Source: Gammaproteobacteria bacterium (GTDB taxonomy: Bacteria > Pseudomonadota > Gammaproteobacteria > Pseudomonadales > Pseudohongiellaceae). Taken from it: a stretch of DNA of 64,000 nucleotides. The stretch spans positions 1 to 64,000 of the forward strand of contig JAQWMX010000004.1 in the NCBI GenBank assembly GCA_029246545.1, in the 5' to 3' direction. This document shows, piece after piece, positions 1 through 8,992 of this stretch. Within the stretch, counting starts at the first letter, position 1. Each line of letters begins with the position of its first letter. The notes beneath the pieces were generated by a model that was not told the DNA's origin, searched no databases, and saw only the letters and a list, made by a program, of their open reading frames with translations. The translations under genes and the position numbers were made by a program.

Positions 1-250
1 TGTATCCCGTCAGCACTAGTTGGACCAATTAGCCTGATTGCTTAAGAGATAGTTTTAGCTCATCGTTCACTGAAAAGGAAACGATGATGAAAGAAACTCG
101 AAGTGTAGAAAAAACAGTCCAAAAGGTTTTGACGACATACACCGCCATATTTAGAACTATACGGTTCGATTTATTTCTCTAAGAATCAACTCTACCTGTC
201 TTAAATAAAAACAGTTTTTGTAGTTTTATTTGAGGAATCTTTGGGGAAAT
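1..250. other. Left-edge intergenic stretch, no convincing gene
   Basis: No gene is supported between the window edge and the end of the thioredoxin gene at 251. A 32-codon ORF on the plus strand (84..182) begins with two ATGs behind an AGGAAACG sequence, so a tiny protein is conceivable, but nothing in its composition argues for a real product. No clear terminator follows the leftward thioredoxin gene. Confidence 0.4.
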
Positions 251-760
251 TTATAATAAAGACAGGATTTCTTGTTCAAACTGTTCTTTAGTTGCGAATC
301 CAATATGTTGATGACAGATGTTGCCAGTCCTATCTATCATGAAAGTGGTTGGGAATCCGACTAATGGCCCATAAAAATCTTTTATGTCATCACGTCCATC
401 TCCAATCAACACAGGATAGTCCATTTTCATATCTTCTATATAGATTTCCAGTGCAGGTACAGCATCATCAATAGAAACGCCAAGCACAGTAAAGCCTTGA
501 TCTCCATATTCATCAAGCAATTCAATAAAACCAGGAATTTCTATCCGGCAGGGAGCACACCACGTAGCCCAAAAATCCAGAAGGATTACATCACCTGCAT
601 AATCACTGAACTGAACATCCGCACCACTGACATCTTTAAGTGTAAAATCTAGGTCAGCTACGCGATCCTTTACGCTACAGGCAGAGTTCTGAGCATAAAG
701 AAAACTTGAGCACAGAAGTAACACGAAGGTAGTTAAGAATGTTGTAATTTTTTTTAACAT
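251..760 (-). CDS. Secreted TlpA/ResA-like thiol-disulfide oxidoreductase
   Basis: A 169-residue periplasmic thioredoxin-fold protein. Residues 1-24 look like a Sec signal peptide (KK followed by a hydrophobic stretch ending LYAQ). The active site WCAPC is at Cys68-Cys71, and the cis-proline region reads VGFPTTF. The redox role is to reduce or exchange disulfides outside the cytoplasm, in the AhpC-TSA/TlpA family. A longer ORF runs upstream, but the ATG at 760 has a near-perfect AGGAGG seven or so bases before it and starts the signal peptide, so this start is preferred. It lies 55 bp behind the DUF3179 gene (stop at 816) on the same strand and is probably co-transcribed with it, which suggests that it may recycle the redox centre of that protein. 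The partnership is inferred. Confidence 0.9.
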   Translation of the reverse strand: MLKKITTFLTTFVLLLCSSFLYAQNSACSVKDRVADLDFTLKDVSGADVQFSDYAGDVILLDFWATWCAPCRIEIPGFIELLDEYGDQGFTVLGVSIDDAVPALEIYIEDMKMDYPVLIGDGRDDIKDFYGPLVGFPTTFMIDRTGNICHQHIGFATKEQFEQEILSLL

Positions 761-815
761 AGACCCCTCCTTAATTAATCCTGTTTTCTTCGCACCTATA
801 AGAGTAGTTTTTGGC

Positions 816-1871
816 TCACTCGAAAATATCGATTCTATCGCCGCCAAATGACATAACGAAACCATACCAGCGAGTGAACACTTGCAAAGGCCTGGCAACA
901 TCAAGTTTATTCATCTCAGCATCATAAATAACGCTATCACGTATAATACGGCCGTCATCAAGTACCACATCTGCACCTTCAACACTTGCAGAATCAGCAT
1001 CAACAAATAAAGCAACCGGTACAGAGATCACTGGATCTAAATACACAATTAGACTTTGATCTCCAAACTGATCTAAGACAATACGGCCATTTTCACGCAA
1101 GACATCACTTGGGTAAAAACGATAAACTTCGTCGTCTATCCAGACACCGAGCCCCATTTCCATACGCGGTCGTCGATCATCTTCTGCTCCTAATGTCACA
1201 GAGAATGGATCGGATAAGTCAAAATCCATGTTCACCATGTCACGGTCTATGCCATCACCTCGGCCTTCCCAATCAGAGATTGCTATTGCCATTGTGGGAT
1301 CCATTACCAGCGCTTGGGAAACATTCATTTGCATGAGATTAGACACCTGCATGCGATCACCAATATGTGGGCCATACATAGCTTCACCGGTGAAGTGATT
1401 CCAAAGTGATTTGGTTTGTTGATCTTCCATGACGAACAAGGCGTCGTAGAGACCTGAATTAACAAAGTTATACATATTGCCGTTATCGTCTTCCTGAGGA
1501 GCCAAACTGACCCCTGAATTACAGATTACTCAGAAAGTTGCCATCCAGTTTTTCCCATCGGCGCTGCCTTGGGCAATATGATGAAAGGACATTTGGGATT
1601 TGAGCATGGCTAAATTACCAAGCGCTGTTTCTGTCACCAGTAAATCCATTTCAGCGTTTACGATTCCTGCTTCTAACAATGTCTGCAGGCTCTGCATGTC
1701 GTCTTCAGTTACATAGTAAGTTTCAAACCAGCCTTCCCCATAAGTGCTGTAGCGATCGATATCAAAGGTTTCTGCAGATTGCGCTTGGGCCAAGTTTATA
1801 CTCGACATTAACAATGCTAGAGACCCCAGTACTGAGTACAAAAACCCTGAAAATTGATTCTTTTTACTCAT
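816..1871 (-). CDS. Secreted DUF3179 protein with in-frame TGA, candidate selenoprotein (Sec114)
   Basis: Two collinear ORFs in one frame (1530..1871 and the stretch ending at 816) are separated only by a TGA at 1530..1532. Read through, the product is 351 residues: signal peptide 1-31 (ending AQAQ), then a DUF3179 domain. The TGA codon is residue 114 in the context TF-X-VICNSG. DUF3179 proteins usually have a C-x-x-C-N motif here, so X replaces the first cysteine and gives Sec-x-x-Cys. Family signature continues after it (NSGLYD, SLWNHFTGEA at 155-164). A SECIS-like hairpin sits just downstream. The start at 1871 is chosen because GGAG lies 6 bases upstream; ATGs at 1874 and 1883 are alternatives. 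The biochemical function of DUF3179 is unknown to me. The alternative is a pseudogene with a Cys-to-stop change, but no other damage is visible over 1 kb. Confidence 0.82.
1494..1518 (-). promoter_or_regulatory. SECIS-like hairpin downstream of the in-frame UGA
   Basis: Counting from the base after UGA, nucleotides 15-21 (AGGGGUC) pair with 27-33 (GGCUCCU) to give seven base pairs including two G-U wobbles. They close a five-base apical loop AGUUU. A C-C mismatch and two further pairs (U13-A35, U12-G36) can extend the stem. Bacterial SECIS elements bound by SelB lie in the coding region directly after UGA, with the apical loop about 16-37 nt downstream and a G, typically GU, at its start; the loop here begins at nucleotide 22 with G in its second position followed by U. 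The fold was found by eye and no energy was calculated. Confidence 0.7.
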
Positions 1872-2094
1872 CATGAACTCCATTTATTATAGTAATCGAG
1901 CAATACTAGAAATTATTATTTGCCTTCTAAGCCCTTTGACGACGGGACAACTTGAATAATTCTAAAATAGAAGGAGTATCGAGTATAAAACGCTACTACA
2001 CTATATGCTAGTTTTCTGTCTGAGCTGATAATGCCTGGAATTTAGAGGTAAAACGGCTGGTACAACCCCGCTACAAAAAGGGAAGGCCAGAAAA

Positions 2095-2135
2095 GCAAAA
2101 GGCCAACATTAAGTTAAACAATGTTGGCCTTTAAA
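2095..2135 (-). terminator. Intrinsic terminator of the tRNA operon
   Basis: A perfect 12-bp inverted repeat (arms 2099..2110 and 2120..2131, AAGGCCAACATT) with a 9-base loop. On the minus strand it is followed by TTTTGCTTTT, fitting a factor-independent terminator for the leftward tRNA-Ala/tRNA-Glu transcript. The plus-strand side has a short TTTT run as well, so it could act in both directions. The remainder of the 1872..2181 gap shows no gene; it must hold the promoter of the DUF3179-thioredoxin pair, which I could not pinpoint. Confidence 0.8.
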
Positions 2136-2181
2136 AGCTAACTACAAATCAACATAAAGTATGTTGAATCATAGCCGAATA

Positions 2182-2257
2182 TGGCGTCCCCTAGGGGTTT
2201 CGAACCCCTGTTGCCTGGATGAAAACCAGGTGTCCTAGGCCTCTAGACGAAGGGGAC
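2182..2257 (-). tRNA. tRNA-Glu (UUC)
   Basis: 76 nt with encoded CCA. The acceptor stem starts GTCCCC at 2257, the anticodon stem CCTGG/CCAGG encloses loop TTTTCAT with anticodon TTC, and the T arm contains GGTTCGA. It lies 32 nt after tRNA-Ala and downstream of gltX, which encodes the synthetase that charges it; this arrangement is common in gammaproteobacteria. Confidence 0.97.
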
Positions 2258-2289
2258 ATTTTTGTTTTGCAAATCAGATTGAAGGTGGG

Positions 2290-2365
2290 TGGTGGAGCCA
2301 AGGAGGATCGAACTCCTGACCTCAACGCTGCCAGCGTCGCGCTCTCCCAGCTGAGCTATGGCCCC
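2290..2365 (-). tRNA. tRNA-Ala (GGC)
   Basis: 76 nt with encoded CCA. The 5' end is GGGGCC at 2365, the D arm contains AGCTCAGCTGGGAGAG, the anticodon loop is CTGGCAG with anticodon GGC, and the T arm contains GTTCGATCC. It is the first gene of a two-tRNA transcript, with its promoter at 2434..2462. Confidence 0.97.
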
Positions 2366-2433
2366 GCTTTTTCACCCTGCAAACAAACTAAGTATTGCAA
2401 GTATTTGCTGACTAGAAGCCAGCAAAGACGCGC

Positions 2434-2462
2434 ATTCTAGACAGCACCCTGCACCCTGTCAA
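2434..2462 (-). promoter_or_regulatory. Strong sigma70 promoter of the tRNA-Ala/tRNA-Glu operon
   Basis: On the minus strand, consensus -35 TTGACA (2457..2462) is followed by exactly 17 bases and -10 TAGAAT (2434..2439), then a GC-rich discriminator GCGCG. GC-rich discriminators are typical of stable-RNA promoters under stringent (ppGpp) control. It lies immediately downstream of the gltX stop codon, so the tRNAs are transcribed separately from gltX. Confidence 0.85.
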
Positions 2463-2477
2463 GAAATAAAGAGATTA

Positions 2478-3980
2478 TTAAGATTGTCCTGACTTTTGTT
2501 CTAGAGCAGCATATTCTTTTTCGAGATTCTTAAGCTGTTTTTTGGAAACTCCACCAAGAATTGCAATGGCGTGCCTTAACCTCGCCCTAGTTATATCTAG
2601 ACCTAGAACAGCGATAGAATCAATCACTGAAGTTGAAACTGAACTTCCTGCTATTGCAATGAAAAGCGGAAATAAGAAATCCCGAATCTTTATACCCATT
2701 GATTCAGCTAATAGCATAAGGGCTGTTTCAATTCGGTCTCGATGCCAAGCATCCAACCCTTCAATGCGCCAAGCTATAAATTGTAAAATTTTCTTAGCAT
2801 CTTCATGTTTAAGTTGTTTATGTTCAAAGCTTTGCTCATCAATAGTCGGCATTCCAGAAAAAAAGAATGCAGCTAAGGGCGCAATATCACTAAAACGTTC
2901 TACTCTTTGTTTAATTAAAGGCACGATAGCTTGTAACATATCAGGTTGAAACGCCCATTGAGAAAAACGTTGAATGAATTCATCATCAGATAAGGCTTCA
3001 CGCAAATAACGTCCGTTTAACCAATCCAGCTTCTCTGCATCAAATACAGGGCCACCCAAAGAAACCCGGTTAATATCAAAATTAGATATCATTTCTTCCA
3101 AAGAAAACATTTCTTGCTCATCAGGCATTGACCAACCCATCATGCCCAAAAAGTTACATACTGCCTCTGGTAAATAACCCATGCGTTGATAATAGCCAAC
3201 ACTAGCTGGGTTCTTACGTTTACTTAGTTTGCTTTTGTCGGCATTCCGCAGCAAAGGCATATGGCATAACACAGGGGGTTCCCAACCAAAATATTGGTAC
3301 AATAACAAATGCTTTGGTGCCGAGTTAATCCATTCTTCGCCACGAATCACATGCGTAATTTGCATTAAATGATCATCAACAACATTAGCCAAATGATAAG
3401 TAGGTAAGCCATCAGACTTCATTAACACTTGCATATCAATTTGCTGCCAATCGATAGTTACATCATCTCGTAACATATCTTTGACTACGCAGCTCCCCGT
3501 TTCTGGAACTTTCATGCGAATAACAGGGGGAATGTTTTGTTGCAGTTTGTCAGCTCTATCTGAGTCACTAAGATTCAGGCAATGACCGTCATAACCTAAT
3601 GGCTTTTTCTCGGTCATCTGCTGCTTACGTAATTCGCTCAGTCTTTCCGAGCTACAAAAACAATGAAATGCATGGCCTTCATCTAAGAGCTTTTCAACAT
3701 GCGTCTTATAGATATCGGATCGTTCACTTTGACGATAAGGTCCAAAATCTCCACCTTTATCAGGACCTTCATCCCAGTTCATCCCCAGCCAACTTAGTGC
3801 AGCCAATATATCGTCTTCAGATTTTTGATTACTACGCACTTGGTCAGTATCTTCTATACGTAATATGAATTTGCCGCCATGTTGTCGCGCATAGCAAAGA
3901 TTAAATAATGCTATATAGGCTGTGCCAACATGAGGATCACCAGTTGGTGAAGGGGCAATTCTGGTTCTTACTTCGGACAT
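2478..3980 (-). CDS. gltX: Glutamyl-tRNA synthetase
   Basis: 500 residues, full length for bacterial GltX. It ligates glutamate to tRNA-Glu in the cytoplasm. The class I HIGH-like signature appears near the N-terminus as [12 protein letters not shown] (about residues 10-21), followed by RIEDTD. The KMSKS-equivalent loop reads KLSKRKNP around residue 250, the usual form in many proteobacterial GltX proteins. The C-terminal helical anticodon-binding domain is intact, ending in a charged Lys/Glu-rich helix. ATG start at 3980. It is encoded upstream of the tRNA pair that includes tRNA-Glu, its substrate, as in Pseudomonas. Confidence 0.97.
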   Translation of the reverse strand: MSEVRTRIAPSPTGDPHVGTAYIALFNLCYARQHGGKFILRIEDTDQVRSNQKSEDDILAALSWLGMNWDEGPDKGGDFGPYRQSERSDIYKTHVEKLLDEGHAFHCFCSSERLSELRKQQMTEKKPLGYDGHCLNLSDSDRADKLQQNIPPVIRMKVPETGSCVVKDMLRDDVTIDWQQIDMQVLMKSDGLPTYHLANVVDDHLMQITHVIRGEEWINSAPKHLLLYQYFGWEPPVLCHMPLLRNADKSKLSKRKNPASVGYYQRMGYLPEAVCNFLGMMGWSMPDEQEMFSLEEMISNFDINRVSLGGPVFDAEKLDWLNGRYLREALSDDEFIQRFSQWAFQPDMLQAIVPLIKQRVERFSDIAPLAAFFFSGMPTIDEQSFEHKQLKHEDAKKILQFIAWRIEGLDAWHRDRIETALMLLAESMGIKIRDFLFPLFIAIAGSSVSTSVIDSIAVLGLDITRARLRHAIAILGGVSKKQLKNLEKEYAALEQKSGQS

Positions 3981-4084
3981 TTAGTTCCTACTTGAACAAT
4001 CGGGGCAATCTTTGGTTAACATTATACTTGAAGAAAGTACTCAAGGGTTTATTGATTAATGTATCTAGAGGCTTCAAATTAAGA

Positions 4085-4570
4085 CTACTTAGAAGAAGCA
4101 AAATTAAGCAGTTTTTCACCGCTAAGGCGATAAACTGTCCATTCGTCTTGCACACTAGCACCTATAGATTTATAAAAATCAATTGCAGGCGTGTTCCAAT
4201 CAAGCACTGACCATTCGACACGACCACACCCTTCTCCGACCGCTATAGTTGCTATATGTTTCAGTAAGGCCTTGCCTATCCCTAGCTTTCTATATTCTGG
4301 CGTTACATAAACATCTTCTAGATAAATTCCATTCTTACCCAGCCAAGTTGAATAGTTATAAAAATAAACAGCGTAAGCTGCAATCTTTCCATCTAACTCA
4401 GCAATCAATGCTGAAGTTTTAGAATTTTCGCCAAACAACGTTTCCTTAATCTCAGCAACAGAGGTTAAGACTTCATGTTCAGCTTTCTCATAGATTGCTA
4501 ATTCTTTAATTAAAGCAAAGATAATTTCAGAATCTTCGCTATTAGCGACACGGACTTGCATATTTTCCAT
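4085..4570 (-). CDS. GNAT family N-acetyltransferase
   Basis: 161 residues with a complete GNAT fold. The acetyl-CoA binding motif A region reads LEDVYVTPEYRKLGIGKALL, and motif B contains WSVLDWNTPAIDFYKSIGA, a combination found in spermidine/diamine acetyltransferase-like enzymes. The likely reaction is acetyl transfer from acetyl-CoA to a small amine, but the substrate cannot be read from sequence. I chose the ATG at 4570, with GGA six bases upstream, over the longer ORF start at 4603. It is a single gene, 104 bp upstream of gltX on the same strand. Confidence 0.85.
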   Translation of the reverse strand: MENMQVRVANSEDSEIIFALIKELAIYEKAEHEVLTSVAEIKETLFGENSKTSALIAELDGKIAAYAVYFYNYSTWLGKNGIYLEDVYVTPEYRKLGIGKALLKHIATIAVGEGCGRVEWSVLDWNTPAIDFYKSIGASVQDEWTVYRLSGEKLLNFASSK

Positions 4571-4895
4571 TATTTCCGAGAGCCTTGTGTTAACGCATAG
4601 CATTTAGGTTATATTTTAATTTTTAACTAGACTTATCCTGATAGTCTTAACCCTAACCTCCTGAGCCTTAAGAGGTTATTTTCCTACTTATGCAATTAAT
4701 TTTAAACAATTTCTTCACTGATTACTTTAAAGTAAAATGTAGATCTAATTTTCACCGACCACCCAGACAAGGAGTATCATTTTTTGAATTGCCTGGTTTT
4801 TAATAAGCTAAAACATATCTGACATTGAAGTTACTTGCTCTGATAAAAGACTTTTCCCTTGCTAACAGGTATCTTGAATGTGACATTTTAGCCCC
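4571..4895. other. Intergenic region upstream of the dehydrogenase remnant
   Basis: About 325 bp, AT-rich, without a plausible gene on either strand. I looked for the missing 5' part of the glutamate dehydrogenase gene here and did not recognise it; the homology begins only around 4935. No clear promoter or terminator stands out. Confidence 0.5.
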
Positions 4896-5264
4896 ATGCG
4901 CTTTACAAAATCAGATCACAGAACAGAATGCTCCAAACTTAAAATGGTAGCAGAAGGAGCTAATGGCCCTACTTCACTTGAAGCCGACAAAATTATGCGG
5001 GAACGAGATATTTTTGTGCTACCCGACATTTTGGGTAATGCTGGAGGTGTTTCTGTTTCATATTTTGAATGGGTTCAAAATACTCAAGAGTATGCTTGGA
5101 GCCTTGAAGAAGTAAACAATCGACTTCATAAAATCATAGTGGAAGCTTTTCAACGAACTTTGATTCGTAGCCAGCGTGATAATATTGATATGCGCACAGC
5201 CGCATTAATTGAAGGCATAAGCCGTGTAGCTGAAGCTAAATTATTAAGAGGCGTATTCCCTTGA
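4896..5264 (+). pseudogene. Glutamate dehydrogenase remnant, C-terminal quarter only
   Basis: The 122-codon ORF matches the C-terminal end of NAD(P)-dependent Glu/Leu/Phe/Val dehydrogenases: [11 protein letters not shown], then [19 protein letters not shown], and [16 protein letters not shown] near the end. A complete enzyme is about 410-430 residues, so the N-terminal substrate domain and most of the Rossmann domain are gone. The first dozen codons (from 4896) do not look like family sequence, suggesting that the ATG is accidental. The 3' end and its TGA are intact. I read it as a 5' deletion; expression as a functional protein is unlikely. Confidence 0.85.
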
Positions 5265-5358
5265 TAATCTACTGGCTGTATAAAGCATATATTATGTATA
5301 TACTTTAAGTACCTCTTTGTGTTATAGTTCTCGGACACAGAGAAAGAGAGGTCATTAA

Positions 5359-5502
5359 ATGTCATACAATAACTGGGAATCTAGCCTACTTACTAGGGCT
5401 ATAAACAAAACTTTGAAGTGTGAGCCAAAACACCCTGCTAGGCGTAAAAGCATTAAGCAAAGCGATACAGTACGTAGTGCTGTAACCATCAAAAAGCAAT
5501 AA
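5359..5502 (+). CDS. Small basic protein of unknown function (47 aa)
   Basis: The ORF starts at ATG 5359 behind GAGAGG (spacing about 7) and ends with TAA at 5502. The product has 47 residues, rich in Lys/Arg/Ser, beginning MSYNNWESSLL with KHPARRKSIKQ in the middle; there is no signal peptide or membrane segment. I do not recognise the family. Support for it being real: a good ribosome binding site, and an intrinsic terminator that starts 14 bp after the stop. It is too short to exclude chance. Confidence 0.5.
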   Translation: MSYNNWESSLLTRAINKTLKCEPKHPARRKSIKQSDTVRSAVTIKKQ

Positions 5503-5516
5503 GCCTAAATAATCTA

Positions 5517-5544
5517 AAAAGAGCCTGCTTATGCAGGCTTTTTA
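5517..5544. terminator. Bidirectional intrinsic terminator between two small convergent ORFs
   Basis: The hairpin GCCTGC-TTAT-GCAGGC (5523..5538) is followed by TTTTTA on the plus strand and preceded by an A-run that gives CTCTTTTTAG on the minus strand. It can therefore stop transcription of both the rightward 47-codon ORF and the leftward frameshifted ORF that ends at 5542. Confidence 0.85.
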
Positions 5545-5710
5545 TTTTGAATTGAGTTTATCTCGTAGCATGCTGATAACCTTCCCGTTTGTTACAACCT
5601 CATAATAAGGCTCAGCGTTCTCATCACCCCGAATAATACTTTCATCTTTCCATATGCCTACGCGGCCTTCTCTGATGACGATATCGTGCCTAAAATATAT
5701 TTTCTGACAT
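5542..5710 (-). pseudogene. Small ORF (about 55 aa) interrupted by a one-base frameshift
   Basis: From ATG 5710 the frame reads MSENIF and then meets TAG within TTTTAG at about 5690. Skipping one T opens a continuous frame of about 49 more codons (RHDIVIREGRVGIWKDE..., ...YYEVVTNGKVISMLRDKL) ending at TAA 5542, exactly at the shared terminator. The downstream amino-acid sequence looks protein-like (balanced charge, no low complexity). The cause could be a pseudogene mutation, a sequencing error in the T-run, or a +1 slip on UUU-UAG like that in prfB. I do not recognise the product. Between 5711 and 5838 nothing else was found. Confidence 0.4.
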
Positions 5711-5838
5711 AAGCCTACTGCTTTTAAAGCTATTAAGTTGATATTACAAAGCCAGCATAAAGATAGTCCAAGAGTTAATCATATAATGCCGGATAGTTCT
5801 CATTTCTTTATCTTAATAAATACAAGTCTTATGGGTGA

Positions 5839-7214
5839 CTACCAGCTTAGTTTCTCATGTAGAGCGACAACTTCTCCTACAATAATCAATGTTGGCGCCT
5901 GCACATCTTTTTCTCGAATAATCTCAGGTAAGGTATCCAGAGTCCCTATATATATTTTTTGCTGTGGTGTGGTCCCTTTCTGTATTAAAGCTATAGGAGT
6001 ATCGCCAGGTCTACCATGAATGATTAATTGCTCACAAATATAAGGCAAACCTATCAAGCCCATATAAATAACTACAGTCTGTCCTTCTTGAACAAGGTGG
6101 CTCCAATTTAAATCACATTGATTATTTTTCATATGACCTGTCACAAAAGTAACAGATTGCGCATAATCACGATGAGTCAATGGTATACCGGCATAACTGG
6201 AGCAACCTGATGCGGCAGTGATGCCTGGAACAACTTGAAATGGAATATTTGCCTCCGCTAATTGTTCAATTTCCTCACCTCCTCGACCAAAAATAAAAGG
6301 GTCTCCACCTTTTAACCTCAACACTCGCTTTCCTGACTTTGCCAATTTAACTAGCAGTGAACTGATCTCACCCTGCTCCATTGTGTGCTTTTCTCTTTGC
6401 TTGCCTACATGAATTTTGTCGGCATCCTGCCTAGTCATATACAGTATTTCTTGTGAAACCAAGCGATCATAAAGTACAACATCGGCTTGCTGCATAAGAC
6501 GTAAAGCTCTAAAGGTTAATAAGTCAGGATCTCCTGGACCAGCGCCTACTAAGTAAACTTCTCCTTGCGAAAGTTCCTTTTCATCAAAATCACTTAGCAT
6601 AGACTCGACTATAGTCTCTGCCTGTTCGGGTTTACCTGCCAGCAATAACTCCGCTGCTGGACCATTAATTACTTTTTCCCAGAAACGCATTCGCGCTGAC
6701 AATGAATTAATTTTACTTTTTACTTTGTTTCTAAAATCACCTAAGAAAACAGACAATGTTCCATAACCAGAAGGAATAAAGGTCTCAAGCCGCGAACGCA
6801 ATAAACGTGCAAGTACTGGAGACTTACCGCTGCTCGATACTGCAACTATCAATGGCGAGCGATCAACAATTGAGGGGAATATAAAAGAACACAGTTCTGG
6901 TTGATCTACGACATTAACGGGGATGTTTAGCTTAGCAGCTGCATCGGCAATCTGCTTATTTAACTCTATATTATTAGTTGCAGCGACAATTAAAGAGGCT
7001 TCATTTATATCACCATTTTGAAAAGCACGCGAACTTACCTCATGCTTTTTATCTGCCAATAGTTCTTCTAATTCAGCACAAACTTCAATAGCAACCAGTT
7101 TAATTTTCGCCTGCGCTCTTAAAAGAAAATTTGCTTTGCGCAGTGCTACTTTTCCACCCCCAACCAATAAAACCTGGCGGTTTTTTACTTTATAAAAAAG
7201 CGGTAAATAATCCA

Positions 7215-7215
<1 letters not shown>
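5839..7215 (-). CDS. cysG: Siroheme synthase (trifunctional)
   Basis: 458 residues. The N-terminal Rossmann half (about 1-200, motif LLVGGGKVALRKA) is the precorrin-2 dehydrogenase/sirohydrochlorin ferrochelatase module. The C-terminal half (about 215-458, starting VYLVGAGPGDPDLLT) is uroporphyrinogen-III C-methyltransferase, with RLKGGDPFIFGRGGEE and PGITAASG loops visible. Together they turn uroporphyrinogen III into siroheme for sulfite/nitrite reductases. Its ATG overlaps the serS stop codon by one base, so it is translated from the serS message, the same order as in Pseudomonas. Confidence 0.96.
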
Positions 7216-8495
<1,280 letters not shown>

Positions 8496-8543
8496 CTAAA
8501 TAACTCTCTTTATAAATCTTGTAATAACTCTGTTAATTCTTGA

Positions 8544-8918
8544 TCAAAGCAATAATCTTGTCATTGATAAACCTAACCAAGCCGCCAATATACAAATCAC
8601 TACACTAGCCACAATATATATTGCGGCTAAGGAAATTTGCCCCTGCTCCAATAAACTCAAAGCGTCCATCGAAAATGTTGAAAAGGTGGTAAATGCCCCA
8701 AGAAAACCCACGCTGATTACATTGCGCAATTCCAGCCCTATCAAATTTCGCTCTACCAACAGGACAAAAGCAACCCCAATTAGCAACGAACCAATAATAT
8801 TAATTATTAAGGTGACGTAGGGGAATTGATTCTCTGCCAACTTTATCCAAGTATTATACATCCAGTACCTGGAAAGCGCGCCTAATGCTCCGCCAAAGGC
8901 TACAGCCAAATAAGCCAT
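8544..8918 (-). CDS. crcB: Fluoride ion channel CrcB/Fluc
   Basis: 124 residues with four predicted transmembrane helices. Family motifs are visible: GGALGALSRY near the N-terminus, the conserved N in LIINIIGSLLIG, and GFLGAFTTFSTFS, where a phenylalanine lines the fluoride path. It exports fluoride as an antiparallel dimer. The start at 8918 has GGAGTG 8 bases upstream and matches the family N-terminus; the longer ORF start at 8942 is less likely. I looked for a crcB-motif fluoride riboswitch upstream and did not see one. Confidence 0.93.
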   Translation of the reverse strand: MAYLAVAFGGALGALSRYWMYNTWIKLAENQFPYVTLIINIIGSLLIGVAFVLLVERNLIGLELRNVISVGFLGAFTTFSTFSMDALSLLEQGQISLAAIYIVASVVICILAAWLGLSMTRLLL

Positions 8919-8992
8919 ATTTTTCACTCCATTATGAAACAAATACAGATCGATTTACCTAATATAGGCAAACGCATTTTAAATTAAATAAA

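Noticed and set aside
84-182. 32-codon ORF with AGGAAACG in front
   Set aside because: Too short, no recognisable features; chance cannot be excluded.
816-818. The final TGA of the DUF3179 gene as a second selenocysteine
   Set aside because: The frame closes at a TAA 14 codons later, the protein already ends at the usual family C-terminus, and no similar hairpin follows.
986-1336. Antisense ORF within the DUF3179 gene
   Set aside because: It lies opposite a gene with clear family similarity and has no features of its own.
1505-1532. A frameshift between the two DUF3179 ORFs
   Set aside because: Both parts are in the same frame; the only interruption is the TGA itself.
2182-2365. tRNA genes as integration sites for a genomic island
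   Set aside because: No integrase, no repeated tRNA 3' end, and the flanking gene order is the standard one.
8919-8992. Fluoride riboswitch upstream of crcB
   Set aside because: The 75-bp gap is AT-rich and lacks the conserved pseudoknot sequence of the crcB motif.
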